Assembly (NCBI GenBank): GCA_963721405.1
Contig: CAVRJA010000014.1
Location: 1,488,001 to 1,552,000 of the forward strand
DNA: 64,000 nucleotides
Reading direction: 5' to 3'
Source of the DNA: JAFNAG01 sp963721405
GTDB lineage: Bacteria; Acidobacteriota; UBA6911
The position numbers and the translations under genes were made by a program. The notes under the pieces were generated by a model. That model was not told the origin of the DNA and searched no databases. It worked only from the letters and a program-made list of their open reading frames with translations. Of the stretch, positions 1 to 9,484 are shown in pieces; position 1 is the first letter of the stretch; every line of letters begins with the position of its first letter.

Positions 1-1
1 C

Positions 2-883
2 GCGCCACTGTCGCTCTGCTGCCCATTTGCCGTCACGGTCCACGACATGTCCCTTTTCCTGTTTCCCCGGCTGCAACCACGGAAAAGCGTGCTTCTGGTA
101 AGATCAATTCTCCCCTCGGTGGTCAGGAAGGCTGCGGCCGTAATAACGATTTCACAGAGCGCGAAGGCGGATATTGTCCGTGTGCTGAAGGTACCCGCGG
201 CACGGGTCCACGTCGTCTACGGTGCCGCCGGCAGCGAATTTCAAAGAATTTCTGATGCCCGGGAGTTGGAGCGGGTGAAGCGCAAGTACCGGTTGGATGT
301 CCCGTTCGTCCTGGCAGTCGGGACGCTGGAACCGCGCAAAAACCTGCCCCGCCTGGTCAGGGCGTTCGCCCGTTTGCGGCGTGGAGGAAGGGGCGAACAG
401 CTGGTGTTGGCGGGCCAACTCGGCTGGCACTACCGCCCCTTGATGCAGCTGATCGAGTGCAGTGATCTCCGGGGCGCCGTGCGGCTGCCGGGTTACGTGC
501 CTCCCGAGGATCTTCCTGCCTTCTACAATCTTGCCCGGGCGGTCGCGTTTCCCTCGTTCTACGAGGGGTTTGGTTTGCCGATCGTGGAGGCGATGGCCAG
601 CGGCACCCCTGTGTTGACCAGCAATTGTTCGTCCATGGCGGAAATCGGTGCAGGCGCCGCGCTGCTGGTCGATCCCTCCAGCGAAGAGGACATTGAGCAC
701 GGTTTACTTCGGCTGGTGACTGAGAACCCGCTGCGCGAGGAACTTTCAGCGGCGGGACTGGCGCGTGCCGCGGAGTTTTCCTGGGACCGGGCCGCCGCCG
801 AGACCGCCGCCGTCTATCGGCATATCGCTTCCCGAGGCCGGCGATCGGAGCCCAGGGTGCCGGACGACGGCGTGCGGGAGTAA
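2..883 (+). CDS. Glycosyltransferase family 4 (GT4-like), N-terminus cut off by the window edge
   Basis: This is the C-terminal part of a GT-B fold glycosyltransferase that would transfer a nucleotide-activated sugar during surface polysaccharide or glycolipid synthesis. The reading frame is open to base 2, and the residues before the first ATG at 47 (ending VTVHDMS) match the usual 'HD' strand of GT4 N-domains, so the true start lies outside the window. Visible motifs are the GTLEPRKN strand that opens the C-domain (about residues 92-99 from the ATG) and the EX7E nucleotide-sugar motif EGFGLPIVE. Its last 70 bases overlap the convergent glycosyltransferase at 814-1992. Family assignment is firm; sugar and acceptor are unknown. 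Confidence 0.9.
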   Translation, partial: APLSLCCPFAVTVHDMSLFLFPRLQPRKSVLLVRSILPSVVRKAAAVITISQSAKADIVRVLKVPAARVHVVYGAAGSEFQRISDARELERVKRKYRLDVPFVLAVGTLEPRKNLPRLVRAFARLRRGGRGEQLVLAGQLGWHYRPLMQLIECSDLRGAVRLPGYVPPEDLPAFYNLARAVAFPSFYEGFGLPIVEAMASGTPVLTSNCSSMAEIGAGAALLVDPSSEEDIEHGLLRLVTENPLREELSAAGLARAAEFSWDRAAAETAAVYRHIASRGRRSEPRVPDDGVRE

Positions 884-1992
884 TCTGTGTCGTATTTCGC
901 TCTGACGTCTGAAGGCAGGGCCTGCAGGATGCCTGCGCGGAATCGCTCGCTGGAGAAGCGCCGGCTCAATCGACTGATCCCTTCGCGATCGAAGATCATG
1001 CGTTCGAACCTGCGGACCGCCTCGACGATGCACGGCACAGACTGCTCCTTGAAGAAAATCCCTGTGCGGCCGTCCAGCACGATCTCCAGGGCCCCGCCCT
1101 GCGCAAACGAAATTACCGGCGTGCCGCAGGCCTGCGCTTCGGCGGCCACGAGGCCGAAATCCTCCATCTGGGGAAAGAGAAAAGCCCTGGCGCCGCTGTA
1201 GAGCGCGTGCAACTCAGCATCGCTCACAAAGTCGACGAACCGGATGTTTCTGGCTCCGGCTGCCAGACTCTTGAGGCGAGATTTCTCAGGCCCGGTGCCG
1301 ACGATCCACAGATTCAGGCCCATTTCCAGGAAGGCTTCGACCAGGAGCTCGAACCGCTTGTAGTGGATAAGCCTGCCGGCGGCGAGGTAGTATTCCTGAT
1401 TTTCCGGGGATGGTTGCAGGCTCGCGTCGAAATAGAACTTCCCGTAATCGACCGGGGGATAGAGCACACGTGCCGTGCGGCCGTAGTTTCTCTGGATCTT
1501 CTGCGCAATGAAGCCAGAGACCGCCAGCAGCGCATCGGGCTTTTGTGCCGCCTTGAGATCCCAGCGCCTCAGATATGCAAACGCCGGCCTGAAGAAAGTC
1601 CGGAAAACAGGGTTGGTGAAGTAGTTGTCGATCTCCCAGGCATATCGCAGCGGAGTGTAACAATACGACAGGTGGAAAGTGTGTCCGTTGTGGGACACAC
1701 CCTTCGCATAGCCTGCGCTGTCGGAGACGATCAGGTCGTATTCGTTCCTGATGCCGATACTTCTGACCGCGGCAGGCATGAAGGGGATGAACAGCCGGTG
1801 TTTGCGCCTCGCCAGGGGGAAATCCAGGATGCTCGTCTTATAGACTTTACCGTGAAAAAGCTGGGAAGTCCGCTCGGGGCTGTAGAGCAGCGTGTAGATG
1901 TGGGCGCCCGGGAAAATGTCCAGGAGGCTTTCAAGAACCCGCTCCGCGCCGCCATATTGATTGAGGTAATCGTGAACCAGAGCGACTTTCAT
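814..1992 (-). CDS. Glycosyltransferase family 4 (GT4-like)
   Basis: A full-length 392-residue GT-B glycosyltransferase. The N-terminus MKVALVHDYLNQYGGAERV carries the GGAE signature of GT4 enzymes, and the C-domain shows EDFGLVAAEA (EX7E) followed by ACGTPVI. A GGAG Shine-Dalgarno sequence lies about 8 bases upstream of the ATG at 1992. The gene is convergent with the preceding glycosyltransferase and overlaps its 3' end by 70 bases, and it is divergent from the gene at 2025. The final 30 or so residues lie beyond the GT fold and fall in the overlap, so the C-terminal tail may be poorly conserved. Likely role: mannosyl or similar transfer in envelope glycan assembly (inference). Confidence 0.92.
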   Translation of the reverse strand: MKVALVHDYLNQYGGAERVLESLLDIFPGAHIYTLLYSPERTSQLFHGKVYKTSILDFPLARRKHRLFIPFMPAAVRSIGIRNEYDLIVSDSAGYAKGVSHNGHTFHLSYCYTPLRYAWEIDNYFTNPVFRTFFRPAFAYLRRWDLKAAQKPDALLAVSGFIAQKIQRNYGRTARVLYPPVDYGKFYFDASLQPSPENQEYYLAAGRLIHYKRFELLVEAFLEMGLNLWIVGTGPEKSRLKSLAAGARNIRFVDFVSDAELHALYSGARAFLFPQMEDFGLVAAEAQACGTPVISFAQGGALEIVLDGRTGIFFKEQSVPCIVEAVRRFERMIFDREGISRLSRRFSSERFRAGILQALPSDVRAKYDTDYSRTPSSGTLGSDRRPREAICR

Positions 1993-2024
1993 CGGGACTC
2001 CATTACCGCGCCTGCTGCAGGTAT

Positions 2025-3044
2025 TTGATGGAGATTCCCCCCTTAGGGTTACAGGAATGTTACTATTTATTCATGCTTCCTCTTTTGGATGCCCTGAGGA
2101 GAGAAGAGATTGAAAGAGCCATCCTCAAGACCATCGTCTATTCCGACCTCTTCGACTACCCGCTGACGCCCGGGGAAGTCGCCCACTATCTCGCCGACAA
2201 CGCCGTTAGCGGGGAACAGGTTCAGGCCGCCCTGTCCGCACCGCTCTGGATTGGGGGGCAGATTGCGAAGGTGGACGGTTACGTCACGCTGCGGGGCCGC
2301 GAAAGTCTTGTGAATCGCCGTCGCGAAAGGGCCGCAGCCTCGCGCAGGCTCTGGCGCATCGCCCGTTTGTACGCCAGGCTGCTGGGTCTGATGCCTTTCG
2401 TCAGAATGGTGGCGGTGACCGGGGCCCTCGCCATGGACAACAGCGACAGCCGGGACGACGTCGATGTCTTCCTCGTCACGGCTCCCGACAGGGTCTGGCT
2501 GGCGCGCGCGTTTGCAGTGGGGATCGTTTACGCCGGGAAACTCACGGGTGCTGTTCTCTGTCCCAACTATGTCTTGTCCCAGGACGTGCTTACCCTGGAA
2601 CCACCCTCCGTCTATGTGGCGCACGAGTTCGTTCAAATGGTCCCGATTTTTGGATTGGACATATACCGGCGAATGCGCGCGGCAAATCCCTGGGCAGAAC
2701 TATATTTGCCCAATGCCGGCCGTCCTCTCCACGAAGAGCCTGAATATCGCCCCGGGTGGTTAATTCGGACCTTGAAACGGGCGGCAGAATGGCTGCTGTC
2801 GGGACGCCTGGGGGATCGATTGGAATCCTGGGAGATGCGGCGCAAGATCCGAAAATTCACCCGGGAGAGCGCCCGGTGGGGAGGGAGCGTGATTCTCGAC
2901 CGTGACCAGGTCAAAGGCCATTTCGACGATCACGGCACCCGCATTTCAAGACGGTACGAGTCCATGCTCGAAGCTCACCAGTTAACGATCCCCCATTGCA
3001 GCCACGCTGCGCGAGACAACGACGCGGTGGCGAACCTTCCTTAG
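2025..3044 (+). CDS. Nucleotidyltransferase-like protein at the head of the radical SAM cluster
   Basis: A 339-residue soluble protein. It contains SDSRDDVDVFLV, which resembles the GS...D-x-D core of minimal nucleotidyltransferases, and a helix-rich N-terminus (REEIERAILKTIVYSDLFDYPLT) like a winged-helix segment. The first ATG is at 2025, but an internal ATG at 2073 (starting MLPLLDAL) fits the conserved beginning better; neither has a strong ribosome binding site. It lies 244 bases before the first radical SAM gene on the same strand and may belong to that operon. Substrate is unknown. The nucleotidyltransferase reading rests on the acidic motif alone and is moderate. Confidence 0.65.
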   Translation: MMEIPPLGLQECYYLFMLPLLDALRREEIERAILKTIVYSDLFDYPLTPGEVAHYLADNAVSGEQVQAALSAPLWIGGQIAKVDGYVTLRGRESLVNRRRERAAASRRLWRIARLYARLLGLMPFVRMVAVTGALAMDNSDSRDDVDVFLVTAPDRVWLARAFAVGIVYAGKLTGAVLCPNYVLSQDVLTLEPPSVYVAHEFVQMVPIFGLDIYRRMRAANPWAELYLPNAGRPLHEEPEYRPGWLIRTLKRAAEWLLSGRLGDRLESWEMRRKIRKFTRESARWGGSVILDRDQVKGHFDDHGTRISRRYESMLEAHQLTIPHCSHAARDNDAVANLP

Positions 3045-3103
3045 CGCGACTGAAGCCCTTATACTAGTAACAGGGAGTAAGCGACTGACCGATGCCCCGG
3101 AAA

Positions 3104-3169
3104 GCAGCCACGAATCCTCTCATGAATTCCCCGAATGGAGGCGTTTGCGAAATTCGCATAATTCGTGCG
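3104..3169. repeat. ACGAA/TTCGT imperfect palindrome, copy 1
   Basis: This intergenic stretch contains CCACGAAT and GAATTCC on the left and GCGAAATTCGC and AATTCGTGCG on the right, forming a loose palindrome. The ACGAA/TTCGT words recur at 15391, 20039 and 22436. It lies just ahead of the first radical SAM gene and could be part of its leader, but no promoter can be assigned. Confidence 0.6.
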
Positions 3170-3287
3170 ACTTTTCAATTCTTCGTCTCATCCTGAAGCA
3201 GTGCATTCCACCCGGCTTCTGGGCTCCCGCGGACAAAGCCATTACAAGGGGAATCGCAGCCGGCCAGAAGATGGAAATCAGGCGTCA

Positions 3288-4301
3288 ATGATGCATTTTC
3301 GTGCATTTCTAAATCTGTATTCCGGGAAACTCCACGCGCTTCCGGTAGCCGTTCTTTATGTCACCGACAAGTGCAACTCCAGGTGTATCTGCTGCGACTA
3401 CTGGCGCTTCGGGCAGAAGGAAATGTCACTGGAGCTGGTCCGGCAGCTGGCGGGCGAGCTGCCGAAATTTGGGACCCGCTACGTTCTGATTTCAGGAGGG
3501 GAGCCCCTGCAGCATCCGCAGTGGGCGGCAATCGCCGCCACGTTCAAGGCGGAGGGGCTGAAGGTTGCCATGGTTACGAGCGGGATCCTGCTGTCCAGGC
3601 ACGCGGCTGCGCTCCCGGGCTGCGTTGACGAGCTGTATGTGTCGCTGGACGGCTCAAATCCGGAAACGTACCGGTCGATCCGCGGGATTGACGGCTTCGA
3701 CCTCGTGCGGCAGGGGGTGCAGAAGCTGGCCGGCAAACTGCCGATAATTTTTCGGACCACCGTGCAACGCGCCAACTTCCGCGAGCTTCCGGATCTGCTC
3801 CGGCTCTCTCGCTCTTGGGGAGGCACACAGCACTCTTTTCTGGCGGTGGACGTGAGCACGCACGCCGCATTCGCCCGCGGCCGGGAGTTCGACCGGTCGA
3901 TGGCCCTCCAGAAGGAAGATCTTGATGCCTTCGCGAGGGTCCTCGACGGGATGGAGCGTGAGTGTGCCGGCGAATTCGAAAGCGGCTATGTGCGGGAATC
4001 TCCGGCCAAACTCCGCCTGCTGCTCGATTATTTCGCGGCCCTGCTGGGCATGCAGGCGTTTCCGCCGGTGCGCTGCAACGCGCCAAGCTTCTCCGTGGTG
4101 ATCGAGACTGATGGGTCGGTCAAGCCATGTTTTTTCCTCCCTGCGTCGGGGCGTTTCAGCGGCGGGTCGATGTCAGAAGCTTTGAACGCCCCGGGAATGC
4201 GAAGCCTCAGGCGGCAGCAGCGCCAGGGCCGGAGGGAGGAGTGTTTACGGTGTGTCTGCCCGGCGTATAGAGGGGCGCGCGAATTGCTGGGGGTGTTATG
4301 A
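3288..4301 (+). CDS. Radical SAM protein with SPASM-like C-terminal cysteines
   Basis: The protein binds a [4Fe-4S] cluster through CNSRCICC (CX3CX2C) about 25 residues from the chosen start, followed by the ISGGEPL strand and the VSLDG strand typical of MoaA/PqqE-type radical SAM enzymes. A second cysteine-rich region (RCNAP, VKPCFF, ECLRCVCP) near the C-terminus looks like a SPASM or twitch auxiliary cluster domain. The ORF is open further upstream to 3165, but the conserved part begins at the paired ATGs 3288/3291, so 3288 is chosen. It overlaps the next gene by ATGA, so translation is coupled. Such enzymes modify peptides or small molecules; the substrate is unknown. Confidence 0.85.
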   Translation: MMHFRAFLNLYSGKLHALPVAVLYVTDKCNSRCICCDYWRFGQKEMSLELVRQLAGELPKFGTRYVLISGGEPLQHPQWAAIAATFKAEGLKVAMVTSGILLSRHAAALPGCVDELYVSLDGSNPETYRSIRGIDGFDLVRQGVQKLAGKLPIIFRTTVQRANFRELPDLLRLSRSWGGTQHSFLAVDVSTHAAFARGREFDRSMALQKEDLDAFARVLDGMERECAGEFESGYVRESPAKLRLLLDYFAALLGMQAFPPVRCNAPSFSVVIETDGSVKPCFFLPASGRFSGGSMSEALNAPGMRSLRRQQRQGRREECLRCVCPAYRGARELLGVL

Positions 4302-5794
4302 CCCGGATTCTTTTCGGCCAGTCCTACTACCTCCGATTTGATCGCAAGCTGCATGCGGCCATGCAGCCGTATCCTCCGCTCGGCACCCTCTACGCGGCGT
4401 CCTGCCTGCGCAACCGCGGTTACGACGTCGCGCTCTTTGACGCCATGCTCGCCGCAAGCGAGGAAGAGTGGACGTCCGCTCTCGAGCTGCATCGGCCGCG
4501 GTACGCGGTCATGTACGAGGACAATTTCAACTACTTGAGCAAGATGTGCCTCCTGCGCATGAGACAGGCGGTCTTCCGGATGATCAGCGCGTCCCAGAGC
4601 GCGAACTGCACCGTCATCGTCTGCGGCGCAGATGCCACGGATCACGCCGGGGCTTACCTGCGCCAGGGCGCGGACTATGTCATCCAGGGTGAGGGAGAGG
4701 ACACGCTTGGTCGGCTGATGGATGTTCTCGAGGGGCGCGACCCGCTTCCCATCGCCGAAGTGGCCGGGCTGATCTGGAGAGACGGCGAACGGGTGCTGCG
4801 CCGCAATGCCGGCCGTCCCCCCATGACGCGGCTGGATGAGATCCCGTTCCCTGCATGGGATCTTGTGGACGTCCCACGGTATCGAAGCCTTTGGAGGTCG
4901 CGTCACGGCTACTTCTCGATGAATATGGTGACGACGCGCGGCTGCCCCTACCACTGCAATTGGTGTTCGAAGCCGATCTGGGGCCAGCGGTACAACTCCC
5001 GTTCCCCCGAAAACGTCGTCGCGGAACTGGAGTTTCTTAGAAGCTCGTTTCAACCGGATCATATCTGGTTCGCGGACGACATCTTCGGGCTGAAGCCGGG
5101 CTGGGTCGAGCGGTTCGGAAACCTGATCCGGGAAAAGCAGCTCACCGTGCGGTTTAAATGCCAGATGCGGGCCGACCTGGTGAAACCGTCGGTAGTCGAC
5201 GGCCTGAAGGCAGCCGGCTGCGAAACCGTCTGGCTCGGGGCGGAGTCAGGGTCGCAAAGAATCCTCGACGCCATGGAAAAAGGCACGACGGTGGAACAGA
5301 TCAGGGATGCGCGCCGCCTTCTGGCGGGCGCCGGCATCCAGGTCGGCTTCTTCCTGCAGTTCGGCTATCCGGGTGAGGCGCGCGCCGACATCGACCTTAC
5401 GCTGGGAATGGTGCGCGACCTCATGCCGGAAGACATCGGCATCTCGGTCTCTTATCCGTTACCCGGGACCGGTTTCTATGAGCGTGTCCGAGCCCAGTTG
5501 GGGAGAAAGCAGAATTGGACGGACAGCGACGACCTCGCGATGCTCTACCGGGGCCCGTTCCCTGAGGCGTTTTACCGCGTGCTCTACCGCACGGTCCACG
5601 AGGAGTTCCGCATGCGGCGGGCGCTCAGGCGAGTCGGGGCGCCACGGCCGGCCTCGAACTCACGGCGGACGGGCCGCCTGCACAATCTTGCTTCGGCGGG
5701 GAAGCACTGGCTGAACTGGCGCGTCCACCGGTTCCGCCTGGAACGATTCCGGGAGCAGCCGGAAGCAACTGTCCTCGCTGCGGAGAAGATCTGA
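4298..5794 (+). CDS. Cobalamin-binding-type radical SAM protein (type A)
   Basis: A 498-residue protein. The N-terminal Rossmann-like B12-binding-type domain (about 1-150) opens with PYPPLGTLY and ends with the GEGED motif. The radical SAM domain follows, with CPYHCNWC (CX3CX2C) at about residue 215 and the WLGAESGSQR strand. No DxHxxG cobalamin ligand motif is seen, which is common in this subgroup. It is closely similar in layout to the protein at 7236-8675 (shared PYPPLG, CPYHC-WC, ADDxF, LGxESGSQR). Start and stop overlap both neighbours (ATGA upstream, TGATG downstream), so it is in an operon. Likely a methylation, ring-forming or rearrangement step on an unknown metabolite. Confidence 0.9.
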   Translation: MTRILFGQSYYLRFDRKLHAAMQPYPPLGTLYAASCLRNRGYDVALFDAMLAASEEEWTSALELHRPRYAVMYEDNFNYLSKMCLLRMRQAVFRMISASQSANCTVIVCGADATDHAGAYLRQGADYVIQGEGEDTLGRLMDVLEGRDPLPIAEVAGLIWRDGERVLRRNAGRPPMTRLDEIPFPAWDLVDVPRYRSLWRSRHGYFSMNMVTTRGCPYHCNWCSKPIWGQRYNSRSPENVVAELEFLRSSFQPDHIWFADDIFGLKPGWVERFGNLIREKQLTVRFKCQMRADLVKPSVVDGLKAAGCETVWLGAESGSQRILDAMEKGTTVEQIRDARRLLAGAGIQVGFFLQFGYPGEARADIDLTLGMVRDLMPEDIGISVSYPLPGTGFYERVRAQLGRKQNWTDSDDLAMLYRGPFPEAFYRVLYRTVHEEFRMRRALRRVGAPRPASNSRRTGRLHNLASAGKHWLNWRVHRFRLERFREQPEATVLAAEKI

Positions 5795-7212
5795 TGCGTC
5801 GGAAAGTCATTCTGTACAACCCGCGCGCCGTCTTCTGGACAATGCCGTTGGCACTGGTTGCCGTGGGGTCGGCGCTCGACCGCACGAAATATGATGTGAT
5901 CGTGGTTGACGGCAGGCTCGAAACGGAGCCGGTCCGTGCGCTCCTTGCCCACCTGGACGGACAGGCCGTGTGCCTGGGGATGACGGTCTTGACCGGCGCC
6001 CCCATTCGTGATGCGCTCGCCGTCACCCGGGCCATCAAGACCCTCCGGCCCGCGATTCCCATCGTCTGGGGCGGCTGGCACCCGTCGCTTTTTCCTGAGC
6101 AGTGCCTGCGGGAGCAGGGAATCGACGCGGTGGTGATCGGCCAGGGCGAAGCGACCTTTGCGGAAGCGGTCGAACGGCTTGCCGATGGAAAATCCCTGGC
6201 GGGCGTTCCCGGCTGCGCCTTTCGTTCTGAGGAGGGGCTGTCTGCAATCAATCCGCCGCGGCCGATGCGGGACACCAATGAACTGCCGGCACACGATTAC
6301 ACCCTGGCGGCGGTCGAGGCGTATTTCAAACACAAGGGCAAGCGTCAGCTCGACTACGTCTCATCCCAGGGGTGCCGTTTCCGCTGTTCCTTCTGCGCCG
6401 ATCCGACTCTTTACAGGCGCGGCTGGTACGGTCTCTCCCCCGAGCGCGTGGCGAGCGAACTGGCCGCCCATCAGCGGAGCTACGGCTTCGAGGAGGTCTC
6501 GTTTCAGGATGAAACCTTTTTCACCAGCCCTGGCCGTGTTGCGGAAATTGCCGAGGCTTTCCTGAAGGGGGGGCTCCACGCGAATTGGACTGCGACGATG
6601 CGCTCCGATCAGGGCAGCAGGCTCGACGACAGGATCCTGGCTCTCTGTAAGCAGTCAGGGTTGAAACGCGTGATGATCGGTGTCGAATCAGGCTCGCCTG
6701 AGACGCTCCTCCGCATCCGCAAGGACATTTCGATTCCCCAGGTATACGACAGCGCCCGGAAATGTGCCCGCCACGGAATCGGCGCGATCCTGAACTTTAT
6801 TGTCGGGTTTCCGGGCGAATCGGACGAAAGCGTCGCCCGGACCCTGGACCTGGCGGCGGAATTACGCGGCATGAGCCCCGACTTTGAAGTGTCGATTTTT
6901 TATTTCCGCCCGTATCCCGGGACCCGATTGGCTGAGGAACTCGTGCGCGACGGGCACAAGTTCGCCGAGTCGCTCGATGAGTGGGCCGATTTCGACTACA
7001 TCGCCGGCCGGGCCGAATGGGTCACTGACCAGCGCTGGAAGCAGGTCGAACGATTCAAGTTTTATCAGCGGTTCGCCTTCGGCCGTGACCGGCGGCTGCT
7101 GCGCTGGCCTCTGCGCGCCGTCAGCCGCTGGCGGATCAACAGGCGCCGGTTTGGATTCCCACTGGAAAAAATCGTGCTGGAAAGGCTGAGGCCTGCGCCG
7201 AGGCAATCCTGA
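5794..7212 (+). CDS. Cobalamin-binding-type radical SAM protein (type B)
   Basis: A 472-residue protein. The N-terminal B12-binding-type domain begins KVILYNPRAVF and contains the GQGEATF motif. The radical SAM domain carries CRFRCSFC at about residue 197 and MIGVESGSP. A basic C-terminal tail (about 90 residues) follows the core. It pairs with the protein at 9481-10960, which begins RIVLYNPRS, rather than with its immediate neighbours, giving an A-B-A'-B' pattern. The start overlaps the previous stop in TGATG. Substrate unknown; family assignment is firm. Confidence 0.9.
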   Translation: MRRKVILYNPRAVFWTMPLALVAVGSALDRTKYDVIVVDGRLETEPVRALLAHLDGQAVCLGMTVLTGAPIRDALAVTRAIKTLRPAIPIVWGGWHPSLFPEQCLREQGIDAVVIGQGEATFAEAVERLADGKSLAGVPGCAFRSEEGLSAINPPRPMRDTNELPAHDYTLAAVEAYFKHKGKRQLDYVSSQGCRFRCSFCADPTLYRRGWYGLSPERVASELAAHQRSYGFEEVSFQDETFFTSPGRVAEIAEAFLKGGLHANWTATMRSDQGSRLDDRILALCKQSGLKRVMIGVESGSPETLLRIRKDISIPQVYDSARKCARHGIGAILNFIVGFPGESDESVARTLDLAAELRGMSPDFEVSIFYFRPYPGTRLAEELVRDGHKFAESLDEWADFDYIAGRAEWVTDQRWKQVERFKFYQRFAFGRDRRLLRWPLRAVSRWRINRRRFGFPLEKIVLERLRPAPRQS

Positions 7213-7235
7213 AAGATGGCGACGAGAGGACCCGG

Positions 7236-8675
7236 ATGCCGGATGTGTTACTGACCCACGGATATTTTCTGCAGGAAGACGCTCATGAGCGCAAGATCAT
7301 GAAGCCGTATCCGCCGTTGGGGATCCTGCACCTGTCCGCCTACCTGAAACAACGGGGATTTCACGTTCGTGTCTACGACGCGACTTTCGGATCCATGGCC
7401 GGGTTTCGGACGATCCTGGAACAGGAGCGCCCGCCGGTGGTCGGCATCTACTGCACGCTGATGACCAAGTTTGCCGTCCTGGACATGATCCGGACGGCCA
7501 GGGCAGCCGGGTCGGCTGTGGTATTGGGCGGGCCCGAACCCGCCAGTTATGCCGGCGAATATCTGGCTCTCGGCGCTGACGCGGTGGTCTTCGGCGAGGG
7601 CGAAACAGCGCTGGAGGAACTGCTGCCCGCCCTGGCAGGGCGCGGCGCCCGCGAGCTCGACGGGATTGCCGGCATCGCCTTTCGCAGCGAAGATGGATCT
7701 GTTGTCCGGACCGCCGCCCGCCCGCAGGTTGAGGACCTTGATTCACTCCCGGACCCGGATCGCGAGGCTATCGACATCGACCGTTACCTCGCCGCCTGGA
7801 GGACGCATCACGGCATGGGCTCCGTGTCGTTGATTTGTGCGCGCGGTTGTCCCTACCACTGCACCTGGTGCAGTCATGCCGTCTACGGCAACACGCACCG
7901 CAGGCGATCGCCCGGACGCGTGGCCGCCGAAGTTGAGCAGATCCTGGCGCGCTACAGGCCGGACCAGCTCTGGTACGCAGATGACGTGTTTACGATCCAT
8001 CACCCGTGGCTCGCTGAATATTCCGACGAGCTGAAGCGCCGCGGGATCCGCGTACCCTTTGAGTGCATATCCCGCGCGGACCGCCTCAACGAAGACGTCA
8101 TCGCGCGGCTGGCGGAAATGGGTTGTACCAGGCTTTGGCTCGGTTCGGAATCGGGTTCCCAGCGGGTCCTCGACGCCATGCGGAGGGGCGTGAAGGTGGA
8201 ACAGGTCCGGGCTATGACGCAGGCCCTGAAGCGGCGGGGTATCCAGACCGGGATGTTCATCATGCTCGGATATGAGGGGGAAGAGATGGAGGATCTGAGC
8301 CTCACGCTCGACCACATCAAACAGGCGGCCCCCGACGTGTTCCTGACCACGGTGGCATATCCGATCAAAGGCACGGAGTACTACGCTGCGGTGCAGGAGC
8401 GGATCCTTCGCGGGGCGGCCTGGGAGTTGCAGACCGATCGCGACCTGGGTGTCCGCGGACGTCATTCCCGGAGGTTCTACTCGTTTGTCACCCGCTGGAT
8501 GGTGGGCTCGGCCGCCCTCCGGCGCGAACGAAATTCAGGGTCCGATTACCTGCGGCTGGCCAAGGCTGCCTTGAACTCTGCGGTCGGCAGGCTGGGAATG
8601 GCGATCACGCAGCACGAACAGGAGAAAGGCGCGCCCGCCAGCAGTTCCATGCCGCGGTTGGAGGCTCAACCATGA
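7236..8675 (+). CDS. Cobalamin-binding-type radical SAM protein (type A')
   Basis: A 479-residue paralogue of the 4298 gene. It has the same opening (MKPYPPLGILHLSAYL versus MQPYPPLGTLYAASCL), the GEGET motif at the end of the B12-binding-type domain, the cluster motif CPYHCTWC at about residue 206, YADDVF, and LWLGSESGSQR. It starts 23 bases after the previous stop and overlaps the following methyltransferase by ATGA. The type A pair is likely to act on related positions or successive intermediates (inference). Confidence 0.9.
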   Translation: MPDVLLTHGYFLQEDAHERKIMKPYPPLGILHLSAYLKQRGFHVRVYDATFGSMAGFRTILEQERPPVVGIYCTLMTKFAVLDMIRTARAAGSAVVLGGPEPASYAGEYLALGADAVVFGEGETALEELLPALAGRGARELDGIAGIAFRSEDGSVVRTAARPQVEDLDSLPDPDREAIDIDRYLAAWRTHHGMGSVSLICARGCPYHCTWCSHAVYGNTHRRRSPGRVAAEVEQILARYRPDQLWYADDVFTIHHPWLAEYSDELKRRGIRVPFECISRADRLNEDVIARLAEMGCTRLWLGSESGSQRVLDAMRRGVKVEQVRAMTQALKRRGIQTGMFIMLGYEGEEMEDLSLTLDHIKQAAPDVFLTTVAYPIKGTEYYAAVQERILRGAAWELQTDRDLGVRGRHSRRFYSFVTRWMVGSAALRRERNSGSDYLRLAKAALNSAVGRLGMAITQHEQEKGAPASSSMPRLEAQP

Positions 8676-9484
8676 CGATTCAGGAATTTGATGCGGTCGC
8701 CGGTCGCTATGACAGTACCTTCACTGACACCGAATTGGGCCGGGAACTGCGGCAGATCGTCTGGCGCAACCTGGCGGCGATCGTTCAGCCCGGGGCCAGG
8801 GTAGTGGAACTCAATTGCGGTACCGGAGAGGACGCCGTCTGGCTGGCCAGGAATGGGGTTCGCGTCGTGGCTACGGACGGCTCCCCTGCGATGCTCGAAG
8901 TCGCCTCCAGGAAGGCCGCTTCGCGCGGGATGCACCACATGATTGAATTCGAAATGCTGGATCTGGCCGACCCTGCCTGGAAGCGGCCGGATTTCGACTT
9001 TGATGGGGCTTTTTCCGACTTCGGCGGACTTAACTGTGTTCCGGACCTGGTCCCCCTGGCCTGCATGCTGGGACGGAGCGTGAAGCCGGGCGGCCACCTC
9101 ATCGTCGTGGTCATGGGACGCTGGTGTGCGTGGGAGATACTCTGGCATCTGCTCCACCTTCAACCGCGGACCGCGTTTCGGCGGCTGGCCCGCCGGGGCG
9201 CCGGAGTCAGAGTGGGAGATGGCAGGGTGCAGGTATGGTATCCGTCTCTGGGATCTCTCCGGCGAACCCTGGCCCCGGAGTTTGAACTCCGGCGGTTTCT
9301 TGGCCTGGGAGTCCTTCTCCCTCCCCCGTACCTTCAAGACGTGGTACTACGCAGGCGAGGCTTGTTTCGACTACTGAAACGCCTGGAACGAATGCTGGCC
9401 GAGAGGGCGCCCGTCCGCAGTTTCGCGGATCACCTCCTGCTCGATTTTGAACGCACCTCCGTAATGCCGCGAGAGGCCCGATGA
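8672..9484 (+). CDS. Class I SAM-dependent methyltransferase
   Basis: A 270-residue protein with a Rossmann methyltransferase fold. Motif I is VVELNCGTGEDAVWLA (about residues 45-60), followed by VVATDGSPAMLE (motif II acidic residue) and a FDGAFSDFGGLNCV motif IV region. The start overlaps the preceding radical SAM stop in ATGA, and the stop overlaps the next radical SAM start in the same way, so it is translated as part of the operon. It is likely to methylate an O, N or C atom of the cluster's product. Substrate unknown. Confidence 0.88.
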   Translation: MTIQEFDAVAGRYDSTFTDTELGRELRQIVWRNLAAIVQPGARVVELNCGTGEDAVWLARNGVRVVATDGSPAMLEVASRKAASRGMHHMIEFEMLDLADPAWKRPDFDFDGAFSDFGGLNCVPDLVPLACMLGRSVKPGGHLIVVVMGRWCAWEILWHLLHLQPRTAFRRLARRGAGVRVGDGRVQVWYPSLGSLRRTLAPEFELRRFLGLGVLLPPPYLQDVVLRRRGLFRLLKRLERMLAERAPVRSFADHLLLDFERTSVMPREAR